Below, piece by piece: positions 21,701-30,045 of a stretch of DNA of 61,753 bases. The DNA is from JAICIG01 sp035532215 (GTDB taxonomy: Bacteria; Planctomycetota; Planctomycetia; Pirellulales; JAICIG01). The position numbers and the translations under genes were made by a program. The notes beneath the pieces are model-generated. The model made no database searches and was not told where the DNA came from. It saw nothing but the letters and a program-made list of their open reading frames with translations. Every line of letters begins with the position of its first letter. Within the stretch, counting starts at the first letter, position 1. The DNA lies in contig DATKRK010000108.1 of assembly GCA_035532215.1 (NCBI GenBank), positions 1-61,753 on the forward strand. Direction: 5' to 3'.

Positions 21701-24700
21701 GCCTGCCGCGTCGACGGCGATCGCCGTGCCTTGATCTTCTCCCGAACCGCCGAACTGCTCCGCGCTGACATAGGCGCCGTTTTTGTCCAACTTCGAAATA
21801 TAGATGTCGTAGCTGGCGCCGATCGCGGTCAAATTCGCCGCCGGAGATCCGGCGGGATTGAAATTGAGCGTTTGGGCGAACTCACCCGTGGTGTAGACGT
21901 TGCCTTGCTGATCGACGGCGATGCCATAACCCTCGACGTCGTAGCCGCCGCTGCCGGGCAGGAGGGCTTTTCCCCAAACGAAGCGACCGCTGTTGTCGAG
22001 CTTCGAGATGAACGTGGCGTTGGAGCCGTATGCGGTCAGATCCGTGGCACTGGTCGGATCGAGTTGGAGAGTCCCATTGAATCTTCCCGTCGAATAGACG
22101 TTGCCCGCCGCGTCGATTGCGATGCGGTTGAGCGGATTCGTGATGCCCAGCGGAGAGGGGCCGCTCGAGACGGAACTCGCGAGCGCATCGGCCCACGCGA
22201 CGCTGCCGTCGGACGAATTCAATTTCGCCACGAAGTCGGTCGTGGAGGATCCGCTGAGCGTAAAGGTTCCGAGTTGCACGGACGAACCAAAAGTTCCCGT
22301 CAGAATCGGATTTCCGCCCGGATCGATCGCCACGGAGTCGGCGCCGTCGTATTTGCCGGCGGCGCCGAAATGCTCCGCCCAAATCGGCGTGCCGTCGGGG
22401 CCGTACTTGACGGCGAAGATGTCGTCGCTGCCCGTGGCGGTCAGCGTCGTGGCGGTCGGCACGGTGTTGATGGTCGAAGTTCCCGAGAAAGCGCCGACCA
22501 CGTAAGCATTGCCCAACTCGTCGACCGCCATGCCGACCGAATTGTTCGCCGCTCCGCCGATCACCGATTTCGCCCACAGCGTATTGCCGTCGCCGTCCAG
22601 CTTCCACAAGAAGGCCGTGCCGGAAGACGCAGCGATCACGGTCGAGCCGAAGGTCGTCTGACCGGTGATCGAGCCGGAGACGTAGACGTTGCCCAGCGCG
22701 TCGAGCTGCAGTTTGGGTCCGTATTGCCAGAACGAACTTACAGCCTGCCGCACCCAGATCAGCGCGCCGCCCGGCGAGTACTTCGCCACGAAATCATTAT
22801 TCGCTCCCGTGGACAGCGTCACCGCGCCCGGTCCGGAACCAAACACAGACGAGCCGTCGAAACTGCCAGCCACGTAAAAGTTGCCCGAGGGGTCGGCAAC
22901 GATCGAGCTGCCTTCCGTGAAGCCGATGGTCTTGACGCCGAAAGCCACGCCGAACGTCGGCGGCGAAGCGCTGACCTGAAGGCCGGCATTGGCGACCGCG
23001 GTTTGATTTGCCGACAGCACGATGGCGGCGCTGCGCCCCGTGACGACCGAGACGTTGCTGTCGAGCGTCAGGTCGCTGCCGGCATTCTGCGCGGTGAGCG
23101 CGTCGCCAGGCGGAGTGGAGACTTGGATGTAATAGCTGACGCCGGTCGATAGTCCCTTGAAACTGTACAGCCCAAGCGAGTCGGAGACGGTCGTAGCGAC
23201 CTGCACGCCGCTGCCCGGAGTTCCCTGGTAGAGCGTGACGGGCGTCCCCGGCAGTCCCGGCTCATTCGGCTGCCGCACGCCGTCCTGGTTCTGGTCGTTC
23301 CAGACCACGCCGGCGATCGCTTGGGGCGGATAACTCAAGCCCCATACGAAACCGTCCCAAATGCCGTTCGCGGAGACATTGTCGACCCCTGGGCCGGGAT
23401 CGAAGTCGATCGTGTTCGAGAACGAACCGGCGACGTAAATGTTTCCCGTGGCGGTTGCGGCGATTCCCCAGCCGAAATCGCTGCCGCTCTCCCCGGCCAC
23501 GGCGACTCCCGCATAGTTGCCCTGTCGATCGAGGATCGAGACGTAGGCGTCGACGCCTCCCGCGCTCAGGCGATTCGCGGCGCCCGAGCCGGGGTCGAAA
23601 TCGGCAATGCCTTGAAAATTGCCGGTCGTGTAAACGTTCCCCTGACCGTCGACGGCGATTCCGCTGGCGGCGAGCCCGCCAAAAGGATTCGATCCCGAGA
23701 CGTTGTGCAAATCTGCCGCCCAGGCGAAGCCCCCGCTGGAGTCGAGCTTGAGCACGTAGGCGTCAGGGAAAACGAAATTCGCGTTAACGATATCCGTTCC
23801 GCCGCTCGGATCGAGATTGACCGGGCCGCCAAAGATGCCCGTGGCATAGACGTTGCCCGCATTGTCGACGGTAATCGCGTCGCCTTCGCTGCGGCCGTCT
23901 CCCTGGGGCAGGTTCGTGCCGTTGAGTTCTTTGGCCCAGAGATAATTGCCGCCGGCGTCCAGCTTGAGGATGTAGGAGGCGCCGAAAAAGGTCGTCAATT
24001 GATGGACGCCCGGATTCGCTCGATCGAAGTCGGCGGTTCCGGAAAACTCTCCGGTGACGTACGCGTCGCCCAGCGAGTCGACTGCAATGCTGCGCGCGTT
24101 GTCGCCGCCCGTGCCGCCGACAGATCGAGCCCAAGTCAGGTCGCCTGTCGGCGCGACTTTGGCAATGAACGCGTCCGTTCCGCCCGCGCTCTGCAAGTTG
24201 ACGGCGTTGGCCCCCTGGCCGAAAGTCGCCGTCGCGCTAAAATCTCCCGTCACGAAAGCGTTGCCCGCGGCGTCCACGGCCACGCCGTAAGCGGCGTCGC
24301 TGCCCGTGCCGCCGAACGACTGGGCCCAGAGAAAATTCCCATCGGAATCCAACTTGGCCAGGTAACCGTCGCTGCCGCCGGCCGAGGCCAGCGAGGCGCC
24401 GCCAAATTTCGCCGGGTTGCCCGCAGAATTGCCGAAGTTGCCCGCGATATAGACATTGCCGCTGGCGTCGACGGCCAAGCCTTCTTTCTGGTTGATTCCC
24501 GACGAGGCGGAATAGGGCGCGGCCCACAATTGGGTTCCGCTGGCGGTGAACTTATAGACGGCGTCGGTCCCGAGCACATACGCGTCGCCCGACAAGTCGG
24601 TCGCCACGGCGAAATCCTGCCCCCCCGAGGGGCCCGCCACGGCAAAGGCCAAATTAGCCGATAACAGCGTGCGCTGCTCAAGCATCTCATAACCAAGACG

Positions 24701-24802
24701 AGCATCTCGCCCCAACGCGAACTGTCGACCGGTTGCCCTTCGAGTGCGGCAGGGAGAAACGCTGCGAGCTTGACTCGAACCGCGGCGGATCGATCGCTTC
24801 AT
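15719..24802 (-). CDS. Giant LEPR-XLL surface protein with beta-propellers, 15 Ig-like repeats and DUF4214
   Basis: 3,027 residues; GAGG lies 6 nt before the ATG. The N-terminus is basic, with LEQRTLLSAN at about 41-50, a form of the planctomycete LEPR-XLL motif. Residues ~50-490: SBBP beta-propeller repeats (DAAGNAFVTGDF type). ~497-605: SdrD_B-like domain (VVWNDQNQDGVRQPNEPGLPG). ~620-1065: second SBBP block. ~1078-2720: fourteen ~110-residue repeats starting NQPPSFTAGADQTVNEDAG or similar and ending DTSAPQTFTITVN, with one cadherin-like repeat (NHAPTVAAPVANLTLDENA) before the last. ~2722-2808: Big_9/cadherin-like domain (GVLANDSDPNGDALTAHL). ~2808-3010: DUF4214 repeats (LYQRLLNRPADSLGLSFWEY). 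Exported, probably adhesive and Ca2+-binding; this is inferred from the domains. Convergent with the DUF1501 gene. Confidence 0.95.
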   Translation of the reverse strand: MKRSIRRGSSQARSVSPCRTRRATGRQFALGRDARLGYEMLEQRTLLSANLAFAVAGPSGGQDFAVATDLSGDAYVLGTDAVYKFTASGTQLWAAPYSASSGINQKEGLAVDASGNVYIAGNFGNSAGNPAKFGGASLASAGGSDGYLAKLDSDGNFLWAQSFGGTGSDAAYGVAVDAAGNAFVTGDFSATATFGQGANAVNLQSAGGTDAFIAKVAPTGDLTWARSVGGTGGDNARSIAVDSLGDAYVTGEFSGTADFDRANPGVHQLTTFFGASYILKLDAGGNYLWAKELNGTNLPQGDGRSEGDAITVDNAGNVYATGIFGGPVNLDPSGGTDIVNANFVFPDAYVLKLDSSGGFAWAADLHNVSGSNPFGGLAASGIAVDGQGNVYTTGNFQGIADFDPGSGAANRLSAGGVDAYVSILDRQGNYAGVAVAGESGSDFGWGIAATATGNIYVAGSFSNTIDFDPGPGVDNVSANGIWDGFVWGLSYPPQAIAGVVWNDQNQDGVRQPNEPGLPGTPVTLYQGTPGSGVQVATTVSDSLGLYSFKGLSTGVSYYIQVSTPPGDALTAQNAGSDLTLDSNVSVVTGRSAAIVLSANQTAVANAGLQVSASPPTFGVAFGVKTIGFTEGSSIVADPSGNFYVAGSFDGSSVFGSGPGAVTLSTGANNDFVAKYSPGGALIWVRQAVSSFWQYGPKLQLDALGNVYVSGSITGQTTFGSTVIAASSGTAFLWKLDGDGNTLWAKSVIGGAANNSVGMAVDELGNAYVVGAFSGTSTINTVPTATTLTATGSDDIFAVKYGPDGTPIWAEHFGAAGKYDGADSVAIDPGGNPILTGTFGSSVQLGTFTLSGSSTTDFVAKLNSSDGSVAWADALASSVSSGPSPLGITNPLNRIAIDAAGNVYSTGRFNGTLQLDPTSATDLTAYGSNATFISKLDNSGRFVWGKALLPGSGGYDVEGYGIAVDQQGNVYTTGEFAQTLNFNPAGSPAANLTAIGASYDIYISKLDKNGAYVSAEQFGGSGEDQGTAIAVDAAGNVYATGVSEGPANFSPPPGTFNVGASGDRDIFVLKLGTAGLASSVNSAPSFTIAGPTQQVLENSGPQTAPGFISSIVAGPAGESNEVLTTTISNDNNALFATQPAIDLATGTLTYAPAADASGVAHVTLTLQNNGGTAGGGGDTFSQTFSITINPINQAPSFTEGPDETVNENAGAQTANAWATNISAGPPNESGQLLNFIVTSDNASLFAAQPAIDPSGNLTFTPAANTSGVAHVTVELHDNGGTANGGVDTSAPQTFTITVNFVNQPPSFTAGGDQSVLENAGPQTVSGWATNISPGPNEASQTVDFQVSDDNPSMFSVQPAIDSNGKLTYTPAPDANGIAHVTVVLHDNGGTANGGIDNSAPQIFAISITTVNQPPSFTAGADQTVNEDAGAQTVAGWATNISPGAANESWQTLNFLVSSDNSALFSAQPSIDPATGDLTYTPAPNAFGVAHVTVELHDNGGTASGGVDTSAPQTFTITVNFVNQPPSFTAGGDQSVMENAGPQTVSGWATNISPGPNEASQTVDFQASDDNTSLFSVQPAIDSNGNLTYTPAPNANGVAHVTVVLHDNGGTANGGVDTSASQTFAITLSVVNQPPSFTAGADQTVNEDAGAQTVAGWATNISAGPANEAGQTLNFIVSSDNSSLFSSQPSIDPATGDLTYTPAPNANGVAHVTVVLHDNGGTANGGVDTSAPQTFTITVNFVNQPPSFTAGADQTINENSGEEIVVGWAKNISAGPLNESSQTVHFQVSSDNPALFSLQPSLDANGILTYQAAPHMNGVSHVTVQLFDNGGTANGGVDASAPVTFTITVNPVNEPPSFTAGADQTIDEDAGPQTVAGWATNVSAGPNEASQTVNFLVSYDNNSLFSAQPAIDASGTLTYTPAPNAYGVAHVTVVLHDNGGTANGGVDTSSPQTFTITVNPVNDPPSFTAGADQTVNEDSAPQTVAGWATNISDGPNETGQTLDFQVGSDNSALFSSQPAIDPASGTLAYAPAPNAYGVAHVTVMLHDDGGTANGGVDTSAPQVFTITINQVNDAPSFTAGGDQTVNEDAGPQSVSGWAASISAGPNEATQTLNFLVSTDNSSLFSAGPSIDPVSGALTYTPAPNANGVAHVTVQLHDDGGTANGGVDTSAPQTFTITVNAVNDPPSFTAGADQSVNQDSGPQAVAGWATSISDGPNETGQTLNFLVSNDNPSLFATPPAIDANGTLTYAPAAHAFGVAHVTVQLHDDGGTANGGVDTSAPQTFTITVNFVNQPPSFTVGPDQAADENAPAQTVASWATNISQGAFETGQTLDFQVSSDNSALFSVQPAIDPTGALSYAPAANISGVAHVTVTLHDDGGTANGGQDTSASQTFTITINPVNQAPSFQAGPDETVDEDSGPQTFVSWAANVSAGPNESSQTVDFVVSTDNPGLFSAGPAIDAAGNLTFTPALHTPGTANVTVTLHDDGGTANGGVDASSPQTFEIVVNPVNHAPTVAAPVANLTLDENAADVMLNVAGVFDDVDIPNGDHLTVSLAGNDNGSLVGATLSNGMLALHLFKDQFGAAQLDLRAVDDSGAKVDDVFTVTVNAVNQPPVFIKGADQRVPEDAGAVVVAGWATGVSPGPANEAGQTLSFQLAGNTNPSLFAVQPSVDPATGALTFTPAPGVSGTATISLALKDDGGTAHGGVDTSAPQSFRITVNGAPVAQADTFVLSNSSSSASLAGGVLANDSDPNGDALTAHLVDGPAHGTLTLNADGSFTYAKGADFAGLDEFTYQASDGLANSGIVTVRVISYEASIVDKLYEQVLHREAEDAGLAYWTNQIQNGAPYSEVAQGIFESNERLDPIIEQYYHDFLLRSPDASGLDYWRDQVWKRDGGPENVIAGMISSPEFFQSAGGTNADWIQALYQRLLNRPADSLGLSFWEYQLDQHLETEDQVVLGFTQSDENFTNLIDGFYQQYLQRAPDSTELNNMLAQMRTGATQRDIQVEIIDTDEYRNTPPAPADGIAVRFVP
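16640..21590 (-). repeat. Tandem ~330-bp coding repeats
   Basis: Fifteen consecutive units of about 325-335 bp encoding Ig-like domains. Blocks such as CCGCCGTTGGCCGTGCCGCC recur at this spacing on the plus strand from 17335 to 20990. Units in the middle (18,900-20,900) are the most alike, including alternating pairs (the units near 20,200 and 20,870 are nearly the same), which suggests recent duplication or gene conversion. The repetition also creates long but meaningless plus-strand ORFs, the longest 18359-21364. Confidence 0.9.
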
Positions 24803-25264
24803 GGAACGCCTCGCTGGGTTTTAGGTGAGAAATGTGTTTCGCGCATTATTTCCGTAACTCGATCGCATGCGCGCCGTGAGCGCACAATAAAACCTTGGGA
24901 AAGCCGCTACGCCGCGCGCCCCGGAACAAGGGCGGAGACACGCCACGCCATCAAAGCCAAAGCGAAAAGTATGCCCGCTACCCGTTTTGGCGAAGCGAGA
25001 TCGCTTAACCGCCGGCCCGAAATCAATGACCCCCCCAATTCGAGTCGGTATTGGAATCGACCGAATGGATCATGTCAAGAAAAATCTTTCGCATGACTTG
25101 TCGCGCCGACGAAGAATTCGAGGATGCCGCGCACACAGACGGCGGCCGAAGCCGACGATGTTGTTCTCATGCCGCCACGTTGCTGTTTACAATGCGGCTA
25201 CCGACGCAATTGCCCTGGGAAGATTCCCGCCTTGGATAAGCAAACCTCTTGGTGCAGGCTCAAC
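24803..25264. other. Divergent intergenic region
   Basis: About 460 bp between the giant gene (minus) and the second DUF1501 gene (plus). It should hold both promoters. No clear hairpin or operator was seen. The downstream ORF is open from 25124, but I place its start at 25265. Confidence 0.4.
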
Positions 25265-26665
25265 ATGCGCTGTTCGACCGGCAAATTTTCGACCGGCAAA
25301 TTATCGAGACGCAGTTTCCTTGGACTGGGCGTCGCCGCGGGACTGTCCGCTGCCACGGCATCGGCCAGCCAAGCCCCCGGCCGCGGCCGCGCCAAACAAG
25401 TGCTGATCGTTTTCGAACAGGGCGGCCTGTCTCACATGGATACCTGGGACCCTAAGCCCGCTGCGATTGCCGAGCATCGCAGCTCGTTCAAGCCGGTCGA
25501 CACGAACGTCCCTGGAATTCAGTTCACCGAGTTGTTGGCCAAGACGGCCCGGCATGCCGATAAACTCGCGGTCGTGCGTTCGATGCACCACCGCATCAGC
25601 GTCAGCGGACATCCCGACGGCACGCAGTACTTGCTGTCCGGAGTCAGGCCGGGCGGACCGATCGCCATGCCCGACGTCGGCAGCGTCGTGGCCAAACTGA
25701 TCGGCTCGCCTTGCGGTTACCTGCCGCCTTACATCATGGCGCCTGGCAACGGCGAACAATCCTACAACGCCAGCCAAGGCTTTTTGTCGCCCGGCTATAA
25801 AGTGTTCAAGACGACGGGCCGCGACCTGTCCGATCCGTCGTGGCGCGTGCCCGACCTGCGGTTGCTCGACGGCATCGCACCCGAGCGGTTTCGCGATCGC
25901 CAAGATTTGCTCAGCCGGCTGAATCTTGGACTGCTATCCGCGGCGCCCGGCCAACGAACGGGCGGCATGGACGAGTTCTACGCCAAAGCGTTCGATTTAT
26001 TGAGCAACCCCAAGACGCAAGCCGCGTTCGAACTGTCGCGCGAGCCCGACGCCGTTCGCGATCGCTACGGCCGCGGTCATCGCGGCCAGTGTTATCTACT
26101 CGGCCGGCGGCTGATCGAACAAGGCGTGCGGTTCGTCGTGCTCGACGTTCGCGAGCCGGAGACGAAGGCCACGCCCGGCGGCTTCAACATGAACTGGGAC
26201 CACCACGACTTTATCTACGCTTCCGGCTCGTGCGGCACGATCCGCGACAAGGCCGGCGGCGAAGGGCGGTACGGCATCGCTCACTGGTGCATGATGGGCA
26301 GCACCGACCAGGCTTTTGCGGCGCTCGTCGGCGATCTCGACGAGCGCGGCTTGCTGGACGAGACGCTCGTTTGCTTCGTCACCGAGTTCGGCCGCACGCC
26401 GAAGCTGAACAAGTTCCAGGGCCGCGATCATTGGACGAACGCCTATTCGATCGCCTTTGCCGGCGCCGGCGTGCGCGGCGGGCAGGTGATCGGCCGCACC
26501 GACCGCGACGGGGGCTTCGTGCAAGACCGGCCCTACACGCCCGACGATTACGCGGCGACCGTTTACGAATTTCTCGGCATCGACCGCGAGCAGCCGATCT
26601 TCACGCCCGACAACCGGCCCATCTACCTGGCGGCGGAAGGCACGTTTATGTCGGAGTTGCTCTAG
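25265..26665 (+). CDS. DUF1501 protein (second paralogue)
   Basis: 466 residues from the ATG at 25265. A Tat signal is visible (LSRRSFLGLGVAAGLSAATA). Just before it a 12-bp direct repeat (GACCGGCAAATT twice) gives STGKF-STGKL. DUF1501 features follow: VLIVFEQGGLSHMDTWDPKP, GGPIAMPDVGSVVAKLIG, HDFIYASGSCGTIRDK, and TEFGRTPKLNKFQGRDH near the end. Exported, presumed hydrolase-related, reaction unknown. Unlike the first DUF1501 gene it has no DUF1549/DUF1553 partner beside it; the next gene is a ceramidase-like enzyme. Confidence 0.9.
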   Translation: MRCSTGKFSTGKLSRRSFLGLGVAAGLSAATASASQAPGRGRAKQVLIVFEQGGLSHMDTWDPKPAAIAEHRSSFKPVDTNVPGIQFTELLAKTARHADKLAVVRSMHHRISVSGHPDGTQYLLSGVRPGGPIAMPDVGSVVAKLIGSPCGYLPPYIMAPGNGEQSYNASQGFLSPGYKVFKTTGRDLSDPSWRVPDLRLLDGIAPERFRDRQDLLSRLNLGLLSAAPGQRTGGMDEFYAKAFDLLSNPKTQAAFELSREPDAVRDRYGRGHRGQCYLLGRRLIEQGVRFVVLDVREPETKATPGGFNMNWDHHDFIYASGSCGTIRDKAGGEGRYGIAHWCMMGSTDQAFAALVGDLDERGLLDETLVCFVTEFGRTPKLNKFQGRDHWTNAYSIAFAGAGVRGGQVIGRTDRDGGFVQDRPYTPDDYAATVYEFLGIDREQPIFTPDNRPIYLAAEGTFMSELL

Positions 26666-26730
26666 TGCTTTGTCAGAGCTATGAATTGGGGTTGGGGCTT
26701 GTTCGTCGACGAGCGAATTCCGACGGAATT

Positions 26731-26867
26731 CAGCCACGGATCGAACACGGATAAAAAGAACACGGATGAAAAATCGAGAACCTCGCGTCAGAACTTCAAT
26801 TTCGTCAGGGCAAAGGTGAAATCCCATCTGGTTTTATCCGTGTTGCATCGGTGTTTCATCCGTGGCT
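26731..26867. repeat. Inverted repeat of CACGGAT type
   Basis: AGCCACGGAT with repeated ACACGGAT blocks at 26731-26770 and their complement (TTTTATCCGTGTT, TTTCATCCGTGGCT) at 26832-26867. The same motif set occurs at 34387-34481. Fills the gap after the second DUF1501 gene and lies inside the open frame upstream of the ceramidase-like gene. Confidence 0.75.
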
Positions 26868-26893
26868 CGCTCCGCCCGCTTGATCGCGCCTCG

Positions 26894-28264
26894 TTGCTTG
26901 GCGCGCGGCTCGTGATCTTGCTTGTCATTCAAGCATCGTGCGCGGCGGTTGCGCTGGGTGAGCCGATCAAAGCCGGCGCAGCGAAGCGCAAGGTGACGCC
27001 GCCGATTTGGGTTCCGTACCTGACTTCGTCGGGCAACGGCACGAGCGGGCCGTTCACGGGCGTCCACGACGATCTCCATGCGCGAGCGATCGTTTACGAC
27101 AACGGCCGCGAGGCAGTCGCGGTGCTGGCGGTCGATTCTCTCGGCTACGACAACGCGCTTCTCGGCCCCGGGCGCAACTTTACCCAAGAGTTGCGCGAGC
27201 GGGTCGCCGCGAAAACCGATTTGAAGCCCGAGTCGATCATGCTGGCCGCATCGCACACGCACTCGGCGCCGGAGACGCTCGACATGTCGCCGCTTCGCGA
27301 GTCGCCGCGCGTGGCGGATTGGATCGAGCGGCATCTCGACGATCTGGCGGCGACCGTCGTCGAAGCCTGGCGCGGGCGGCGGCCGGCCGAGCTTCGTTGC
27401 GGCAAGGCGCGCGTCGAGGATTTCGCCCGCTATCGCCGCATCTTGCTCAAAAGCGGCGTTCTCAATCGCCACGGGCCGTTGCCCGCGGCGGACGACGTGG
27501 CGGCGCCTTGGAAAGTCGACGACGAACTAACCGTCGTCTATGCCGAAACGGCCGACGGCAAGCCGCACTCGGTGCTCTTGAATTTCACGGCCCACCCGGT
27601 GATCGCCATGCTGCTGCCCGAAGTTTCGGCCGACTATCCGGGCGCGGCGACGGCCGCCGTCGAAGCGGCGCTCGAAGGCTCGGTGTGCCTGTTTACGCAG
27701 GGGGCGTGCGGCAACGTGAACTCGCCGCAAGTCAGCGGCACGTTCGACGACGTCGAGGCGGCCGGCAAGCGACTGGCTGACGCGGCTCTGGAGCGGATTG
27801 GCGAACTCCGCAAGCAACCCGCGCTAGCGATCGACGCCATCGCCCTCCGACGGCAGGTTTGCCGGCTGGAGCCAAGACCTTGCCCAACCGTCGCCGAGGC
27901 GCTCAAGCAGGTCGAGGAACAGCCGACGCCGCTCAACCAGCGCATGCTGCGATTGGCGCGCAAGTTGAGCGACGAGCCGCTCGACGCCGAGGTGCAGGCG
28001 ATGCGCGTCGGGCCAATCGCCTGGGTCAGCCTGCCTGGCGAACCATTCGTCGAAACCGGGTTCGCACTGAAAGACGCGGGGGCGACGTTCGTCGTCGGCT
28101 ATGCCAATGGTTATTTGGGCTATCTTCCAATTCGCCGTGCTTACAACGAAGGGGGCTACGAGGCGAACGCAGGTCCTTGGAGCCGCGTAGCGCCCGGCAG
28201 CGCCGAGCGTCTGGAAGAAATCGGCCGTGGTTTGCTGAGCAAATTAAGCGTAGTCCGCCATTAA
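26894..28264 (+). CDS. Neutral ceramidase-like protein
   Basis: About 456 residues. The frame is open from 26681, but the upstream part is repeat DNA. TTG at 26894 or GTG at 26912 would start a signal peptide (LVILLVIQASCAAVALG), so the start is tentative. The mature part fits the neutral/alkaline ceramidase N-terminal family: AKRKVTPP, the zinc-ligand-like SHTHSAPE, FTAHPV and QGACGNVNSP. True ceramidases are about 650 residues and have an extra C-terminal Ig domain that is missing here. Planctomycetes have many such short relatives; the substrate (amide-linked lipid or other) is unknown. Confidence 0.85.
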   Translation: MLGARLVILLVIQASCAAVALGEPIKAGAAKRKVTPPIWVPYLTSSGNGTSGPFTGVHDDLHARAIVYDNGREAVAVLAVDSLGYDNALLGPGRNFTQELRERVAAKTDLKPESIMLAASHTHSAPETLDMSPLRESPRVADWIERHLDDLAATVVEAWRGRRPAELRCGKARVEDFARYRRILLKSGVLNRHGPLPAADDVAAPWKVDDELTVVYAETADGKPHSVLLNFTAHPVIAMLLPEVSADYPGAATAAVEAALEGSVCLFTQGACGNVNSPQVSGTFDDVEAAGKRLADAALERIGELRKQPALAIDAIALRRQVCRLEPRPCPTVAEALKQVEEQPTPLNQRMLRLARKLSDEPLDAEVQAMRVGPIAWVSLPGEPFVETGFALKDAGATFVVGYANGYLGYLPIRRAYNEGGYEANAGPWSRVAPGSAERLEEIGRGLLSKLSVVRH

Positions 28265-28285
28265 TCATCCAACGGCAAACGCAAA

Positions 28286-28453
28286 CGCAATGCCTTTGGC
28301 TTGTTGATGAGCTTGAATATGCTCATCGAAACGCACGGCGGCTTCGATTACACGGGCGAGGATTGCGCCGCATGGATGCGCGAGGCCGGCTTCAGCGAGA
28401 CGCGATTCGAGCATCTGAGCGGCCCCGACTCGATGGTGGTCGGCGTGAAGTAA
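28286..28453 (+). pseudogene. 3' remnant of an O-methyltransferase-like gene
   Basis: A short open stretch ending at TAA 28451-28453 reads FGLLMSLNMLIETHGGF, then DYTGEDCAAWMREAGF and SGPDSMVVGVK. This is the C-terminal end of SAM-dependent methyltransferases of the Methyltransf_2/acetylserotonin O-methyltransferase type (last helix-strand pair: ...MLIET-GG-[FY]-T...W...AGF...). There is no N-terminal SAM domain: a stop at 28262-28264, the end of the ceramidase-like gene, immediately precedes it. I read it as a 5'-truncated relic about 55 codons long. It is too short to be a functional enzyme. Confidence 0.75.
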
Positions 28454-28612
28454 CGCTCCTACGGCGATATAAATTGTCTCGACCGCCGGGCAGGCTTAAG
28501 ATGGCTGCCGGCGCCGCAGGGTTCGCCAAACGCTGCGGACGCTCTTGCGCCCCGTGTTCTCTTGCCGATGGAAGCCGCCATGAACTGCATTGTACAAACA
28601 GGCCTCGGCCTC

Positions 28613-30043
28613 ATGTCCGCTCTTCGAAACCAACTTGGCATCGCGCTCGCCGTGCTGGCATGTTTGGCTGCGACGGCGCCGACCTTCGCGGCGGAAGCGG
28701 CGACCAAGCCCAACGTGGTGCTCGTCTATGCCGACGACTTGGGCTATGGCGATTTGGGCTGCTACGGCGCCCAAGGCTATCGCACGCCGAATCTCGATCG
28801 GCTGGCGGCCGAAGGCGTGCGGTTCACCGATTTCTACGTGGCGCAGGCCGTTTGTTCCGCGTCGCGCGCCGCTCTGTTGACGGGCTGCTACTCGAATCGC
28901 GTGGGGATTCTCGGCGCCTTGGGGCCGAAGAACAATCACGGCATCAACGACAGCGAACTGACGCTGGGCGAAGTGTTCGAAAGCCGCGGCTACGCCACCG
29001 CCATCTACGGCAAGTGGCACCTGGGCCATCATCCGCAGTTTCTGCCGACGCGGCACGGCTTCGACGAGTATTACGGACTGCCGTATTCGAATGATATGTG
29101 GCCCAAACATCCCGAGATGAAGGGCGCCTTTCCCGACTTGCCGCTGATCGAAGGCCAGAAAACGATCGCCTTGAACCCCGACCAGACGCAATTGACGACG
29201 CAATACGCCGAGCACGCCGTCAGCTTCATCGAGCGTCACAAGGACCAGCCGTTCTTCGTCTACCTGGCTCACAGCATGCCGCACGTGCCGCTGCACGTCT
29301 CGGAAAAATTTCGCGACAAGACCCAGCGCGGCCTGTTCGGCGACGTGATCGAAGAGGTTGACTGGTCGGTGGGCCAAATTCTGGCCACGCTCGAACGATT
29401 GAAGCTCGACGAAAATACGCTGGTGATCTTCACCTCCGACAACGGCCCCTGGCTAAGCTACGGCGATCATGCGGGCACGGCCCGCCCGCTGCGCGAAGGC
29501 AAAGGCACCAGCTTCGACGGCGGCGTGCGCGAGCCGTGCGTGATGCGCTGGCCCGGCCACATTCCGCCGGGGACCGTTTGCCATGAACCGGCGATGACGA
29601 TCGACGTGTTGCCGACCTTGGCCAAACTGATCGGCGCACAATTGCCCGCAGACCGGATCATCGACGGCCTCGATATTTGGCCCTTGATCTCCGGCCAGCC
29701 GGGCGCCAAAAGCCCGCACGAGGCGTTGTACTTCTACTGGGGCCAGGAATTGCAAGCCGTGCGCAGCGGCCGCTGGAAGCTGCACTTTCCGCACGCCTAT
29801 CGCTCGCTGGAAAGCGAAGGCGGCCGCGGCGGCATCCCGACGAAATACGTGCAACGGCGGATCGAGTTGTCGCTGTTCGACCTGGAGAGCGATGTGGGCG
29901 AAACCAAAAATGTAGCCGCCGAGCATCCGGAGGTCGTCGCCCAACTGCAAGAACTAGCCCGACAGGCGCGCGAAGACCTGGGCGATTCGGCGACGAAGCA
30001 GACCGGCAAAAATGTGCGCGAAGCCGGCCAGTTGTTGCACTGA
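28613..30043 (+). CDS. Cys-type sulfatase
   Basis: 476 residues from the ATG at 28613, which begins a signal peptide (NQLGIALAVLACLAATAPTFAAE); in-frame ATGs at 28580 and 28568 are alternatives. Type I sulfatase: VVLVYADDLGYGDLGCYG (metal Asp pair), then C-S-A-S-R at 81-85, the C-x-A-x-R motif whose Cys is turned into formylglycine, GKWHLGHHP, TSDNGPW and EGKGTSFDGGVREP. The C-terminus has the usual RSGRWKLHFPH strand. Exported; it cleaves sulfate esters, substrate unknown, probably sulfated polysaccharide as for other planctomycete sulfatases. No anaerobic sulfatase-maturing enzyme lies in the window. Confidence 0.95.
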   Translation: MSALRNQLGIALAVLACLAATAPTFAAEAATKPNVVLVYADDLGYGDLGCYGAQGYRTPNLDRLAAEGVRFTDFYVAQAVCSASRAALLTGCYSNRVGILGALGPKNNHGINDSELTLGEVFESRGYATAIYGKWHLGHHPQFLPTRHGFDEYYGLPYSNDMWPKHPEMKGAFPDLPLIEGQKTIALNPDQTQLTTQYAEHAVSFIERHKDQPFFVYLAHSMPHVPLHVSEKFRDKTQRGLFGDVIEEVDWSVGQILATLERLKLDENTLVIFTSDNGPWLSYGDHAGTARPLREGKGTSFDGGVREPCVMRWPGHIPPGTVCHEPAMTIDVLPTLAKLIGAQLPADRIIDGLDIWPLISGQPGAKSPHEALYFYWGQELQAVRSGRWKLHFPHAYRSLESEGGRGGIPTKYVQRRIELSLFDLESDVGETKNVAAEHPEVVAQLQELARQAREDLGDSATKQTGKNVREAGQLLH

Positions 30044-30045
30044 AA

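Noticed and set aside
26681..26893. N-terminal extension of the ceramidase-like ORF
   Set aside because: It translates the CACGGAT inverted repeat and precedes the signal peptide.
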